Shown in pieces: positions 20,110-29,501 of a DNA stretch of 55,081 nucleotides. Numbering within the stretch: the stretch's first letter is position 1; every line of letters starts with the position of its first letter. Under the pieces are notes generated by a model, which saw nothing but the letters and a program-made list of their open reading frames with translations, searched no databases and had not been told where the DNA came from. Both the position numbers and the translations under genes were made by a program. Origin of the DNA: Nostocales cyanobacterium (lineage in GTDB: Bacteria; Cyanobacteriota; Cyanobacteriia; Cyanobacteriales; Nostocaceae); NCBI GenBank assembly GCA_004292695.1, contig RDXV01000012.1, positions 1 to 55,081 of the forward strand, written 5' to 3'.

Positions 20110-21339
20110 TTATTTCAGGATTTTAGATACTACACCAGCACCGATTGTACGACCACCTTCACGGATCGCAAAACGCATACCTTGCTCAATTGCAATGGGG
20201 TTAATTAATTCTACGGTCATTTTAATCCGGTCACCAGGCATAACCATTTCTACCGCGCTACCATCATCTGCGGTGTACTCTTTGATTGTACCGGTTACAT
20301 CGGTTGTACGTACATAGAACTGAGGACGATAACCAGCGAAGAATGGTGTTTTACGTCCGCCTTCTTTTTCAGTCAGAATGTAAACTTCACCTTCAAACTG
20401 AGTGTGAGGAGTAATAGATTTGGGTTTGGCAATTACCATACCACGCTCGATGTCTGCCTTTTGGATACCACGTAGCAACACACCAGCGTTGTCACCAGCC
20501 ATACCTTCATCAAGACTCTTCTTGAACATCTCAATTCCGGTAACAGTTGTAGCGCGGGTATCTCTGATACCTACTAATTCAACGTTATCACCAACTTTAA
20601 CTTTTCCGCGTTCAATCCGACCGGTAGCAACTGTACCACGACCTGTAATGGAGAATACGTCTTCTACTGCCATTAAGAAGTCTTTATCAACATCACGCGC
20701 TGGAGTGGGAATGTAAGAATCTACTGCATCCATTAATTCATAGATTTTATCTACCCACTTGTTTTCTCCCCTAACAGTTTTGGGGTTAGCTGTCATCGCT
20801 TCGAGAGCTTGTAAACCAGATCCTTTGATGATGGGGATATCGTCACCAGGGAAATCGTACTGAGAAAGAATTTCCCGAACTTCGAGTTCTACTAACTCTA
20901 GTAATTCTTCGTCGTCTACCATGTCTTCTTTGTTCAAGAAAACAACGAGACTGGGAACACCTACTTGTTTTGCCAAGAGAATGTGTTCACGGGTTTGGGG
21001 CATAGGACCATCAGTAGCCGCTACTACGAGGATACCACCATCCATTTGTGCCGCACCAGTGATCATGTTTTTCACGTAGTCAGCGTGACCAGGACAGTCT
21101 ACGTGAGCATAGTGACGCTCTTGGGTTTCGTATTCAACGTGAGCAGTATTAATTGTAATACCCCGTGCTTTTTCTTCTGGTGCATTATCAATGTCAGCGT
21201 ATCCTTTAGCTGTAGCACCACCAGCCGCCGCCAAGGTCATGGTGATAGCTGCTGTTAAAGTTGTTTTACCGTGGTCAACGTGTCCAACAGTACCGATATT
21301 AAGGTGGGGTTTACTTCTTTCAAACTTTGCGCGTGCCAT
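20110..21339 (-). CDS. tuf: Elongation factor Tu
   Basis: 409 aa, the usual cyanobacterial length. Delivers aminoacyl-tRNA to the ribosome. GTPase motifs: [11 protein letters not shown] (P-loop) near residue 19, [12 protein letters not shown] near 81 and NKEDMVDD near 136; beta-barrel domains 2 and 3 follow, ending [13 protein letters not shown]. It lies 21 bp downstream of fusA on the same strand and is followed by a strong terminator. Confidence 0.98.
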   Translation of the reverse strand: MARAKFERSKPHLNIGTVGHVDHGKTTLTAAITMTLAAAGGATAKGYADIDNAPEEKARGITINTAHVEYETQERHYAHVDCPGHADYVKNMITGAAQMDGGILVVAATDGPMPQTREHILLAKQVGVPSLVVFLNKEDMVDDEELLELVELEVREILSQYDFPGDDIPIIKGSGLQALEAMTANPKTVRGENKWVDKIYELMDAVDSYIPTPARDVDKDFLMAVEDVFSITGRGTVATGRIERGKVKVGDNVELVGIRDTRATTVTGIEMFKKSLDEGMAGDNAGVLLRGIQKADIERGMVIAKPKSITPHTQFEGEVYILTEKEGGRKTPFFAGYRPQFYVRTTDVTGTIKEYTADDGSAVEMVMPGDRIKMTVELINPIAIEQGMRFAIREGGRTIGAGVVSKILK

Positions 21340-21360
21340 GAATAATCGTTTCCTTTTTAA

Positions 21361-23439
21361 TTATGCGTTCCCTTTACTTTTAGCGATGATAGCCTCTGCT
21401 ACGCTGCGAGGTACTTCATCGTAGTGGCTAAACTCCATTGAGAAGATACCACGACCTTGAGTTTTAGAGCGAATATCAGTAGCGTAACCAAACATTTCTG
21501 CCAATGGCACTTTTGATGCTACTTTCGCCAATCCATTTTCCGTAGTTTGGTTTTCAATCTGTCCGCGACGGGAAACTAAATCACCGATCACAGTCCCCAT
21601 GAAGTCTTCAGGTACTTCAACTTCAACTTTCATCATCGGTTCGAGGAGAACAGGTGAAGCTTTTGCTACAGCATTTTTCATCGCCATTGAACCAGCGATT
21701 TTAAATGCCATTTCTGAAGAGTCTACATCGTGGTAAGAACCATCTACTAGGGTAGCTTTGACATCAATGAGTGGATATCCAGCAACTACACCGGATTCAC
21801 AACATTCTTTCATTCCCTGTTCTGCGGGGTTAATGTACTCTTTGGGTACAACACCACCGACGATTTTGGAAACAAATTCAAAACCTGCACCTGGTTCTGC
21901 TGGTTCTAAGTCAATGACTACGTGACCGTATTGACCTTTACCACCACTTTGGCGGATAAATTTACCTTCTACTCTGGTGACTGCTTTACGGATGGTTTCG
22001 CGGTAAGCTACCTGGGGTGCGCCCACGTTTGCTTCCACTTTAAATTCACGTAACATCCGGTCTACCAGAATTTCTAGGTGTAATTCTCCCATTCCCGCAA
22101 TTACGGTTTGGTTGGTTTCTGGATCAACGCTGACACGGAAGGTAGGATCTTCTTCTGACAAAGATTGTAGTGCTTTGGAAAGCTTGTCCATGTCGTTCTT
22201 GGTTTTGGGTTCAACCGCTACCGAGATTACAGGTTCAGGAATGAATAGAGATTCTAAGATTACAGGTGAGCTTTCATCACACAAGGTGTCACCTGTTAAG
22301 GTATCTTTCAATCCTACCGCTGCACCTAAGTCACCAGCCCGTAGTTCTTCTACGTCTTGTCTCTCGTCTGCTTTCATTAATACTAGGCGAGAAATACGTT
22401 CTTTTTTGCCCTTACTAGCGTTGAGAACGTAGCTACCTTTTTTCAGTACGCCGGAATAGACGCGAATAAATGTGAGGCGGCCATAGGGGTCAGCCATGAT
22501 TTTGAATGCTAACGCCGCTAGGGGTTCGTTATCATCAGCATGACGTTCAATTGCTTCACCATCTAGCAATGTACCTTGAATTGGTGGTACTTCTGTTGGT
22601 GCTGGCAGGTAATCTACAACTGCATCCAGCATCAACTGTACACCTTTGTTTTTAAAGGCTGAACCACACAGTACAGGTACGATTGAGCCGTTAATTGTAC
22701 CTTTACGTAAAGCTGCACGGATTTCTGCTTCTGTAAGTTCTTCGCCCTCGAAGTACTTAGTCATTAAATTATCATCCGTTTCTGCTACAGCTTCTACCAG
22801 TTTGGTACGATATTCTGCTGCTTTTTCTTGCAGTTCTGCGGGAATTTCTGTAGTTTGAATATCTGTTCCCAGGTCGTTGGTGTAAATGTATGCACACATT
22901 TTTACCAAGTCAATGATGCCTTGGAATTCACCTTCACTACCGATGGGGATTTGAATGGCAATAGCATTTGCCCGCAGGCGATCGCGCATTTGCTCATGAA
23001 CTCTGTAGAAGTTCGCACCTGTGCGATCCATTTTGTTGATAAAGGCAATCCGAGGTACTTTGTAACGGTCTGCTTGCCGCCATACTGTTTCTGATTGTGG
23101 TTGTACACCACCTACGGAACAAAATACAGCAATTACACCATCTAATACACGCATGGAGCGTTCAACTTCAATGGTGAAATCAACGTGACCTGGAGTGTCA
23201 ATAATATTAACTTGATGATCTTTCCAACTGGTACTGATCGCAGCCGCAGTAATGGTAATTCCCCTTTCCCGCTCCTGCTCCATCCAGTCTGTAACCGCAG
23301 TTCCTTCGTGAACTTCACCGATTTTATGAACTATACCAGAGTAAAACAATATTCTCTCTGTTGTAGTTGTTTTTCCCGCATCTATATGCGCCGCAATACC
23401 GATGTTGCGTACTTTCTCCAGCGGGTTTATGCGTGCCAC
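21361..23439 (-). CDS. fusA: Elongation factor G
   Basis: 692 aa, normal length. Catalyses ribosomal translocation. P-loop [13 protein letters not shown], switch region [17 protein letters not shown] and [10 protein letters not shown] are all present; domain IV contains [11 protein letters not shown]. Start ATG at 23439 has AGGAGG a few bases upstream (minus strand), a strong Shine-Dalgarno. The 430-bp gap to rpsG contains the dispersed element copy 2, so fusA-tuf may have their own promoter. Confidence 0.98.
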   Translation of the reverse strand: MARINPLEKVRNIGIAAHIDAGKTTTTERILFYSGIVHKIGEVHEGTAVTDWMEQERERGITITAAAISTSWKDHQVNIIDTPGHVDFTIEVERSMRVLDGVIAVFCSVGGVQPQSETVWRQADRYKVPRIAFINKMDRTGANFYRVHEQMRDRLRANAIAIQIPIGSEGEFQGIIDLVKMCAYIYTNDLGTDIQTTEIPAELQEKAAEYRTKLVEAVAETDDNLMTKYFEGEELTEAEIRAALRKGTINGSIVPVLCGSAFKNKGVQLMLDAVVDYLPAPTEVPPIQGTLLDGEAIERHADDNEPLAALAFKIMADPYGRLTFIRVYSGVLKKGSYVLNASKGKKERISRLVLMKADERQDVEELRAGDLGAAVGLKDTLTGDTLCDESSPVILESLFIPEPVISVAVEPKTKNDMDKLSKALQSLSEEDPTFRVSVDPETNQTVIAGMGELHLEILVDRMLREFKVEANVGAPQVAYRETIRKAVTRVEGKFIRQSGGKGQYGHVVIDLEPAEPGAGFEFVSKIVGGVVPKEYINPAEQGMKECCESGVVAGYPLIDVKATLVDGSYHDVDSSEMAFKIAGSMAMKNAVAKASPVLLEPMMKVEVEVPEDFMGTVIGDLVSRRGQIENQTTENGLAKVASKVPLAEMFGYATDIRSKTQGRGIFSMEFSHYDEVPRSVAEAIIAKSKGNA

Positions 23440-23479
23440 AGTAACCTCCTATAATTTTTGCCTCATGATATCTTGTATA

Positions 23480-23710
23480 TTACTGCTATATAAAACCTAG
23501 ACAAAGCTAGACTTTACTTTCTACTTCAACGGGAGCATGGGAGCGGTTATCCCTCCATAGACTTGCACGCTGTAGCCCAACGCGATCTTTCTAAAGTTAA
23601 GATTTTGAGAAAGACTACCGCTATCCTTGCTTGGTTTTCGCGTCGGCAATAGTCTTAATTCAATACTTGATATCGTAGGATTATATATCAAGTGGGCGAT
23701 TTTCTTAACT
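23480..23710 (-). repeat. Dispersed ~230-bp element, copy 2 (upstream of fusA)
   Basis: Inverted copy of 11219-11476, sharing the ACTTGATAT/ATATCAAGT inverted repeat, the TTGGGCTACAGCGTGCAAGT block and the TCTAG-rich end. Relative to copy 1 it lacks ~20 bp in the middle, which breaks the longer frame. Its orientation relative to fusA is the same as that of copy 1 relative to rne. It occupies most of the fusA-rpsG gap; the remaining bases 23711-23870 show no gene. Confidence 0.85.
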
Positions 23711-23870
23711 AACTTATGTCAATGCTTGTCAATACAAGTATAGTTTTGTCCATAAAATTGTCAGCTTATGACTGGATCTTTGTGAAGATTCTATACTTTT
23801 ACGGAAAACCGTCTTGACTTAAATGTCGGCGATATACCGCTTTCTGTTCAGCGATATATCGTTATTCCAC

Positions 23871-24341
23871 TTAGTAACGGTAATGTGCAAATGCTTTGTT
23901 GGCTTCAGCCATACGGTGCGTTTCTTCACGCTTACGGATGGAGCTTCCTGTTTCGTTAGCAGCATCCATTAATTCATTTGCTAGTTTACCAGCCATTGTT
24001 CGTCCTGCTCTTTCCCTAGAAAATCTCACTAACCAACGTAGTGCTAGGGTTGTACCACGATCTGAACGTACTTCCATTGGTACTTGGTAGGTTGCGCCCC
24101 CTACTCTTCGTGCTTTGACTTCAACTAGGGGTGTGGCGTTACGAACGGCTCTTTCAAATACTTCTAGAGCGTTGTTACCAGTCCGCTCTTCTATTGTTTT
24201 CATGGCATCATATACAATCCTAGCGGCTAGGGATTTTTTACCATGACGCATTACTCGTCGCATCATCATGCTAACGAGACGACTATTATACACTGAGTCA
24301 GGCGGAACTGGCCGCCTTTGACTAACTCCACGACGAGACAT
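23871..24341 (-). CDS. rpsG: 30S ribosomal protein S7
   Basis: 156 aa, standard length. [35 protein letters not shown] and the C-terminal [13 protein letters not shown] are characteristic. Binds the 3' major domain of 16S rRNA. Second gene of the str cluster, 364 bp downstream of rpsL. Confidence 0.97.
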   Translation of the reverse strand: MSRRGVSQRRPVPPDSVYNSRLVSMMMRRVMRHGKKSLAARIVYDAMKTIEERTGNNALEVFERAVRNATPLVEVKARRVGGATYQVPMEVRSDRGTTLALRWLVRFSRERAGRTMAGKLANELMDAANETGSSIRKREETHRMAEANKAFAHYRY

Positions 24342-24705
24342 ACTTCATCCTTGAATTTGGAATTTGGCAACGAAATTATATAGTATCAGAACATAGGGAC
24401 TTAACAGCGGTATAATTGGCCGCTTCTCTACCCTTATTTTTGACTTCTAGTGCTAATTACAGATCAAGCTACGGATCTGTTAATGCTTTCCCAGACAGAC
24501 AAAACGACAACATTATCAACTTTAATGTTTATATCAAAGTTTAGCTATCGTTTAATTTATTCTGCTTAACAACTTTAACAATCGTACCTGGGTACAGGTT
24601 ACAGACTTTTTTTTGCAAATCAAGAAGAGACCGTGAGATTCTTTCTTTGATGAGGCTCTGGGTAAGGCGATTAACCGTTTTTACTGGAATTAACCGCCAT
24701 ATTCC
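24342..24705. other. rpsL-rpsG intergenic region with hairpins
   Basis: No gene. Visible inverted repeats: AGCGG/CCGCT (about 24408-24426), CAGATC/GATCTG (about 24461-24480) and an imperfect GGCGATTAA/TTAACCGCC pair (about 24666-24698), the last directly after the rpsL stop and possibly an attenuator or terminator. Confidence 0.45.
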
Positions 24706-25089
24706 CTATTTTTTAGCTTCTTTTGGGCGCTTTGTTCCATATTTGGAACGTCCTTGTTTCCGGTCTTTAACACCAGCTGTATCTAGTGTGCCACGAATAA
24801 TGTGATATCTCACACCAGGTAAGTCTTTTACCCGGCCACCACGGATCATGACTACGGAATGTTCTTGCAGGTTGTGACCTATACCTGGGATGTAAGCTGT
24901 AACTTCAAACCCAGATGTCAACCTTACCCTCGCTACTTTACGCAGGGCTGAGTTAGGTTTTTTTGGTGTTGTTGTGTAGACTCTGGTACAAACACCCCGA
25001 CGTTGTGGGCATTGTTTCAGAGCGGGAGATTTGGTTTTCTGACGCGCTAGTTCGCGTTCACTACGTATTAATTGCTGTATTGTTGGCAT
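24706..25089 (-). CDS. rpsL: 30S ribosomal protein S12
   Basis: 127 aa. [20 protein letters not shown] start, [20 protein letters not shown] with the lysine linked to streptomycin resistance in other bacteria, and [20 protein letters not shown]. Decoding-centre protein; first gene of the str cluster here. Confidence 0.97.
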   Translation of the reverse strand: MPTIQQLIRSERELARQKTKSPALKQCPQRRGVCTRVYTTTPKKPNSALRKVARVRLTSGFEVTAYIPGIGHNLQEHSVVMIRGGRVKDLPGVRYHIIRGTLDTAGVKDRKQGRSKYGTKRPKEAKK

Positions 25090-25180
25090 GAGTGACAGCG
25101 CGTGAAGCTGCTTTAGTTCTATTTTAACAAATCCTGATTATAGCGTTTTTGGTGTTTTTACGTCAATTATTATTTTTGGA

Positions 25181-25282
25181 GGAGATCGAGGAGTCAGGAG
25201 ATCGAGGAGTCAGGAGATCGAGGAGTCAGAATAAATGACTAATGACTAATGACTAATGACTAATGACTAATGACTAATGACT
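25181..25282. repeat. Tandem repeats: 16-mer x3 and heptamer AATGACT x7
   Basis: Three exact copies of GGAGATCGAGGAGTCA (25181-25228), then seven copies of AATGACT (25234-25282). The last heptamer overlaps the stop codon of the IscA-like gene. Confidence 0.95.
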
Positions 25283-25601
25283 AAATAGAAAAAGAATTAC
25301 CACAACTACAGGTGTTTGTGGCGATGGGGTTGTGGAAACGAAAAGCACCACCCATTAGATCCTCTGAATAATCTAAGGTTAAATCATCAATATACTTTAT
25401 GCTTTCTTGATCTACAACTAAATGAACATTATTAACTTCAAAAACTTTATCTTCTGGATTGGCTATTTCATCAAAGGCTATATCGTATATCCAACCAGAA
25501 CAACCACCTGGTTTTACTTTTAAGCGTAACAAGATGTTGGGCTGATGTCTAAATTTTAATCTCTCGATCTCACTTGTGGCTGCTGGACTCAAATGAATCA
25601 T
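25281..25601 (-). CDS. HesB/IscA-family iron-sulfur assembly protein
   Basis: 106 aa from MIHLSPAATSEIERL at 25601. An upstream ATG would add 35 residues that look unlike any A-type carrier, so I prefer the shorter form. The three invariant cysteines are Cys34 (GGCSGW), Cys98 and Cys100 (NTCSCGNSF), spaced as in IscA/ErpA/HesB A-type carriers that bind or deliver [Fe-S] clusters. Which client it serves cannot be told. The stop codon overlaps a heptamer array. Confidence 0.88.
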   Translation of the reverse strand: MIHLSPAATSEIERLKFRHQPNILLRLKVKPGGCSGWIYDIAFDEIANPEDKVFEVNNVHLVVDQESIKYIDDLTLDYSEDLMGGAFRFHNPIATNTCSCGNSFSI

Positions 25602-25741
25602 GGAAGTTTGGGAAAAATGAGAAAATCTATTCTCAATATTACAGGAGTTGAGGAAAGGATTTTGAGTAGGAAGAAGGTAGAAGTTGAAATTAAGTGTGTA
25701 ACCCAAACATCTCTCTTCTTACCTGTTTCTAATTACTTTTC

Positions 25742-26158
25742 TTACTTATCGCTACGGGCGTAATCATCTTGGTAGCGAATAATATCATCTTCGCCTAAAT
25801 ATTCGCCATTTTGCACTTCAATTAACACCAAGGGAATTACTCCAGGGTTCTCTAAACGGTGAACTGTACATTGAGGTACGTAGGTTGACTGGTTGTTACT
25901 TAGTAAAATTTCTTCGTTACCACATACTACCTTTGCTGTACCTGAGACTACTATCCAGTGTTCGCTACGGTGATGGTGCATTTGTAAACTCAGGCGATGT
26001 CCTGGATTTACTTCTATACGTTTAATTTTGTATCCTTTGCCTTCTTCTAATACTGTAAAAGAACCCCAAGGACGCATTTCACTGGCAGCTATGCCCCTGG
26101 GAGTGATTCCAGTAATGGCTAGTGTATTCTTTGCAACAGTCTCTGTTAGTTGAGCCAT
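25742..26158 (-). CDS. Mannose-6-phosphate isomerase type II C-terminal cupin protein
   Basis: 138 aa consisting of one cupin domain: RPWGSFTVLEEG, then VNPGHRLSLQMHHHRSEHWI with the metal-binding histidines, GTAKV, and YVPQCTVHRLENPG. It corresponds to the isomerase part of the bifunctional GDP-mannose pyrophosphorylase/isomerase, here as a stand-alone protein, common in cyanobacteria. It could interconvert mannose-6-phosphate and fructose-6-phosphate; activity is inferred. Confidence 0.88.
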   Translation of the reverse strand: MAQLTETVAKNTLAITGITPRGIAASEMRPWGSFTVLEEGKGYKIKRIEVNPGHRLSLQMHHHRSEHWIVVSGTAKVVCGNEEILLSNNQSTYVPQCTVHRLENPGVIPLVLIEVQNGEYLGEDDIIRYQDDYARSDK

Positions 26159-26460
26159 GATGACCTCATGAGAATTTTATATGATAGTTATTACGCTTAA
26201 TAATTGTTAACTTTGTTAACAGAATAATTTGTGATTTTGCTCAGAAGAAATTAGCAATTTTTCACTTCTTTGACTACGATACCAAAATTAAATCAAATCA
26301 GGAAACCTTGTAACTAATAAACTATAAGCTCTACATTAACTCTTCATCAAAAGAAATGTCAGCTTGTTCTTAGCTTTAGAATAAGATGGCAAAATTCTGA
26401 TTTACAGAAATCAAAGTTGTGAAATTCTTCTTATTTTATTTTACATATCCAGGGGCTATT
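26159..26460. other. 302-bp intergenic region, nothing recognised
   Basis: AT-rich gap between the cupin gene and the phosphodiester-glycosidase gene, both on the minus strand. I see no gene, repeat or strong hairpin. Confidence 0.5.
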
Positions 26461-28422
26461 TTAAGGAGAATCAAGGAAAATACCAATAGCGTTGTGTACG
26501 CGGGCGGCTGTATTAGGAGAGCGGTCTAATAGTTGTCCTCCTAAGTATAAACTTGTAGAACTGCCTCCATCTAGATTTAAAGCATTGACACAGCCTAGAG
26601 CTTGCATTAATTGGGCGTGTTCTGCTAAGGTTGGTCCATTACCTCCTACACGATCATGTACGGCGGCGATGACTAAATTACCTGCGCTATTTGTACAAAC
26701 AGCACTGCGGACAGCTTTTCCGGCAATAAAGGCTTTGCTGAATTTTTCGCTTTCACCATCTAAGACAATTTGCCGATTTTGGATTAATAATGGACCTGCA
26801 CCGATAACGTGGGGATAACGGTTAAAGTTGCTGGGGTTTGTGGTGCTGGAAATGTTTACTCTTGTTCCTGGTGTTAGTTTTGAGGCATGATTGGTAGCAG
26901 TTCCCCGTAAAATGAGCAGATGACCATTTTCAGGGATGGGAAAATTACTGGTGTTTGCTTTACCACCGGGTATTTGCTGGGTAATTTGGTTATTTTGAAC
27001 GGTGAGGATAATTTCGTTATCTAAGATGGGGGTGTAAGTAGAACCCCAAGCTCTTGTGTAACGAGCTATGCCACTTTGTACGTAACCACTGTTGAGAAAT
27101 AAAATGGGTAAGGTTTGACTGTTGTTGATGGTTAAGTTTTCTGTTAAGGTTAAACGACCAAAATAAAATTCTCCGGTTTCGTTCCAGGCGATCGCCCCCC
27201 GGTTTAAAATCGGACCTGACATCCACTGATTATTACTACGTACAGCACCTAAAGGTAATTTATTATTCCGGTTAAAATAACCACCATTAATTCCGGCTAC
27301 TGCTGAATAATTTTGTGCTGTTGTTAACAAGGGAGCGATACCCGTTTGATTTTCTGGGTTTGCCCACATTGGTCTAATTTTTAACCCCGTTCCGCGTGGA
27401 TCTATTTCTAACCAAACTACGGAAAACCTGTCCTGTCCTAAGTTAATATAGTTCTGTTGCCAGAGTAATCCTTTAGACCAGGTGATATTTTTTGCCACTA
27501 AAGCATCAGGGCGAATATCTATGACTAAGCGATTAGGGTTAGCAAGGGTAAAAATTCTGGGGTATGCACCTATAGGTACACTGAGACTAATTTTTGTTTG
27601 ATTATTAACTACTTCTATTTTTTGAATTAGGTTATCGAGATTGGGCGCTGGTGTTAGTTGTGGTGTTAGTTGTTTTGATGGATCTGGTGTAGTTTGGGGG
27701 ATGTAGCGTTGCATTAAACTACTATCAGTGGTACTATCTATGGTGACGATCCATTCTCTGTGGGTTTGTCCGGGGGGTTGGGAGTCTGGGTTATCAGAGT
27801 CTACCGGTGCTTTTAGGGTTTGTCCTGGTGTAACTTGCCAAGGACTGGGATAATCTAAATCTATGACTAGGCGATCGCCCCAAGATTGTTTACCTTGACG
27901 AATGTTATTAATTTTGGCTAAACCTGTGGAAATTACTAAGTTGTTATTGTTAACTTGTATTTGCCAGTTTGCGGTTTTCACTAAATTAGCAATATCTAAA
28001 TAGCGATATCCACCCAGTAACTTCGCAGTGAGAGTTGGTGATGGTGTGGGGGAAAACCACTCTACAGGTTGTAATTGATGATTGTTAGTATTCAGTAAAT
28101 CTACACCCATTAACTGTCTGAGCGCCCCATCACTGATATAAGTAACTAATTTACCAGATGCTTCTTGCTGCTGTCTCCAAGCTCCTCGTAAAGTTCTACC
28201 ATTGAGGATAATTTGATTTCCAGATAACATTTGTGGAGTGGTAGCAGTTACACTGGGTAATTTTTGGGCATTAGCATTAGTTAGATGTTCTTGGGCGTTA
28301 GTGGCATGAGTAGTTAAGCATAGTATTGCTGCTAACGTGGGAAATAAAGAATATTTGATTAAATGACATTGATTAATAATAATATTAAATTTTAAATCTA
28401 GTTTTTGGTAAATTTTCCGCAT
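26461..28422 (-). CDS. Exported phosphodiester glycosidase (NAGPA-domain) protein
   Basis: 653 aa. An N-terminal hydrophobic segment (about residues 22-43, SLFPTLAAILCLTTHATNAQ) is a signal peptide after a longer N-region. Residues ~170-300 hold AMIN-like strands (RLVIDLDYPSPW; NRLVIDIRPDA), which in other proteins target to the cell wall. The C-terminal ~300 residues are the NAGPA/phosphodiester glycosidase domain: AVAGINGGYFNR, GPILNRGAIAWN and NLDGGSSTSLYL. Expected location is periplasm or cell wall, with a role in polysaccharide or envelope metabolism (inference). Confidence 0.85.
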   Translation of the reverse strand: MRKIYQKLDLKFNIIINQCHLIKYSLFPTLAAILCLTTHATNAQEHLTNANAQKLPSVTATTPQMLSGNQIILNGRTLRGAWRQQQEASGKLVTYISDGALRQLMGVDLLNTNNHQLQPVEWFSPTPSPTLTAKLLGGYRYLDIANLVKTANWQIQVNNNNLVISTGLAKINNIRQGKQSWGDRLVIDLDYPSPWQVTPGQTLKAPVDSDNPDSQPPGQTHREWIVTIDSTTDSSLMQRYIPQTTPDPSKQLTPQLTPAPNLDNLIQKIEVVNNQTKISLSVPIGAYPRIFTLANPNRLVIDIRPDALVAKNITWSKGLLWQQNYINLGQDRFSVVWLEIDPRGTGLKIRPMWANPENQTGIAPLLTTAQNYSAVAGINGGYFNRNNKLPLGAVRSNNQWMSGPILNRGAIAWNETGEFYFGRLTLTENLTINNSQTLPILFLNSGYVQSGIARYTRAWGSTYTPILDNEIILTVQNNQITQQIPGGKANTSNFPIPENGHLLILRGTATNHASKLTPGTRVNISSTTNPSNFNRYPHVIGAGPLLIQNRQIVLDGESEKFSKAFIAGKAVRSAVCTNSAGNLVIAAVHDRVGGNGPTLAEHAQLMQALGCVNALNLDGGSSTSLYLGGQLLDRSPNTAARVHNAIGIFLDSP

Positions 28423-29501
28423 TTTTACTATCCTTAACTAGCTATTGATTACCAGTGTTTGATGATTTCTTAACTTTCATCAAGTTAACATCAGCAACTA
28501 GGTTTCACCAATTATCAGGGAATCTTAAAAAAAAATTACTAACACCATCAATAAACGTGATAATATTTAACCTGGCTATATATATTCTGTAAATACAGGC
28601 AAGCAATATTTTCACCAAAACTTTCACCAAAACTACTAACACCAACTGTTCTAAATAAAACGTTGTTGCAAAGTCGGGACATCAAGTATTGGGTTAAGTG
28701 GTATCTGAGGACTTTACCTGGGATGGCCTTGTTACCCCAATAAATCCGGTTTCATAAACAGGAATGAAGATGTCCGATCAAAGCTATAATAGTAGTCCTG
28801 GCATTGTCAAACTTCGCTTATTGTCATTACTTGTCATTTATGACAGGAAAACTTGTCAACGGCATAAGATCAATGTCTATGCTTTTGGGAACTATGTTAA
28901 CCAAAATAAAGATATTTCATGATCAGCAATAGTAAAGCTAGGTGTTTACCATTGGCTAATGTCATCATCTAAATCAAGAATGGTAGCAAGAATAGCGACA
29001 ATGTGCAGCAAAAATAGGACAATCAGGATATTGTCACAACCCTACAAATGGGAATATGGTGTTATATTTCTTAATACGCTGTATTTACTGCTGTATCCAG
29101 ATAATTGTGGCTTTGGAGAAACAAGAATGTTAATTTGAGAATTAATTGCAGTTGCACCAGAGCAGGTTATCCTGAGCAATACCTTTTATCTGGCTCAAAG
29201 GGAACGGAAAAATACTGAGCTTCATGATCAAAGATAAACGTAAAAGTAAAGTAATGTCAGGAATTTCAGGGAAAGCAGTTTGTCTAAATAAAGGTACTTT
29301 TTATAACAGTGTAGACCGTAGACACTAACAAAAATAGCGTGCGAATTTTAACGCGGGTAAACCCACAAGTAAACCTGAAGTTAAAATTTTTTTTCCCTAA
29401 AATTTCGTGATTATGTGTTTCTCAAATGCTAAGTTGAAAGATTTTCCCTTTCATTCAGCGACTTAGTAAAATCTGTAACTCAATAATTTCAGGAATAGAA
29501 T
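28423..29501. other. 1.08-kb intergenic region upstream of glsF
   Basis: No protein gene seen. It contains a possible structured RNA (28675-28778, listed separately), a TATAAT hexamer at 28785-28790 and otherwise AT-rich sequence. It must hold the divergent promoters of glsF and the phosphodiester-glycosidase gene. I found no clear GTA-N8-TAC NtcA site. Confidence 0.45.
28675..28778 (+). ncRNA. Candidate structured RNA (three-way junction), unassigned
   Basis: GGACATC (28677-28683) pairs with GATGTCC (28769-28775), enclosing two arms: TATTGGG (28687-28693) with CCCAATA (28736-28742), and TCC.GTTT (28745-28752) with AAAC.GGA (28756-28763). The arms are properly nested. Either strand could be the transcribed one. 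No known riboswitch consensus was recognised. Confidence 0.3.

Noticed and set aside
28677-28775. Possible tRNA: 7-bp outer stem and AAGTGGTA D-loop-like stretch
   Set aside because: No TTCRANY T-loop, extra bases between the last arm and the outer stem, and no anticodon arm; kept only as an unassigned structured RNA candidate.
28785-28790. Perfect TATAAT hexamer as a glsF promoter
   Set aside because: It lies ~710 bp from the start codon with no TTGACA-like or GTA-N8-TAC element at the right distance; in AT-rich DNA it may be chance.
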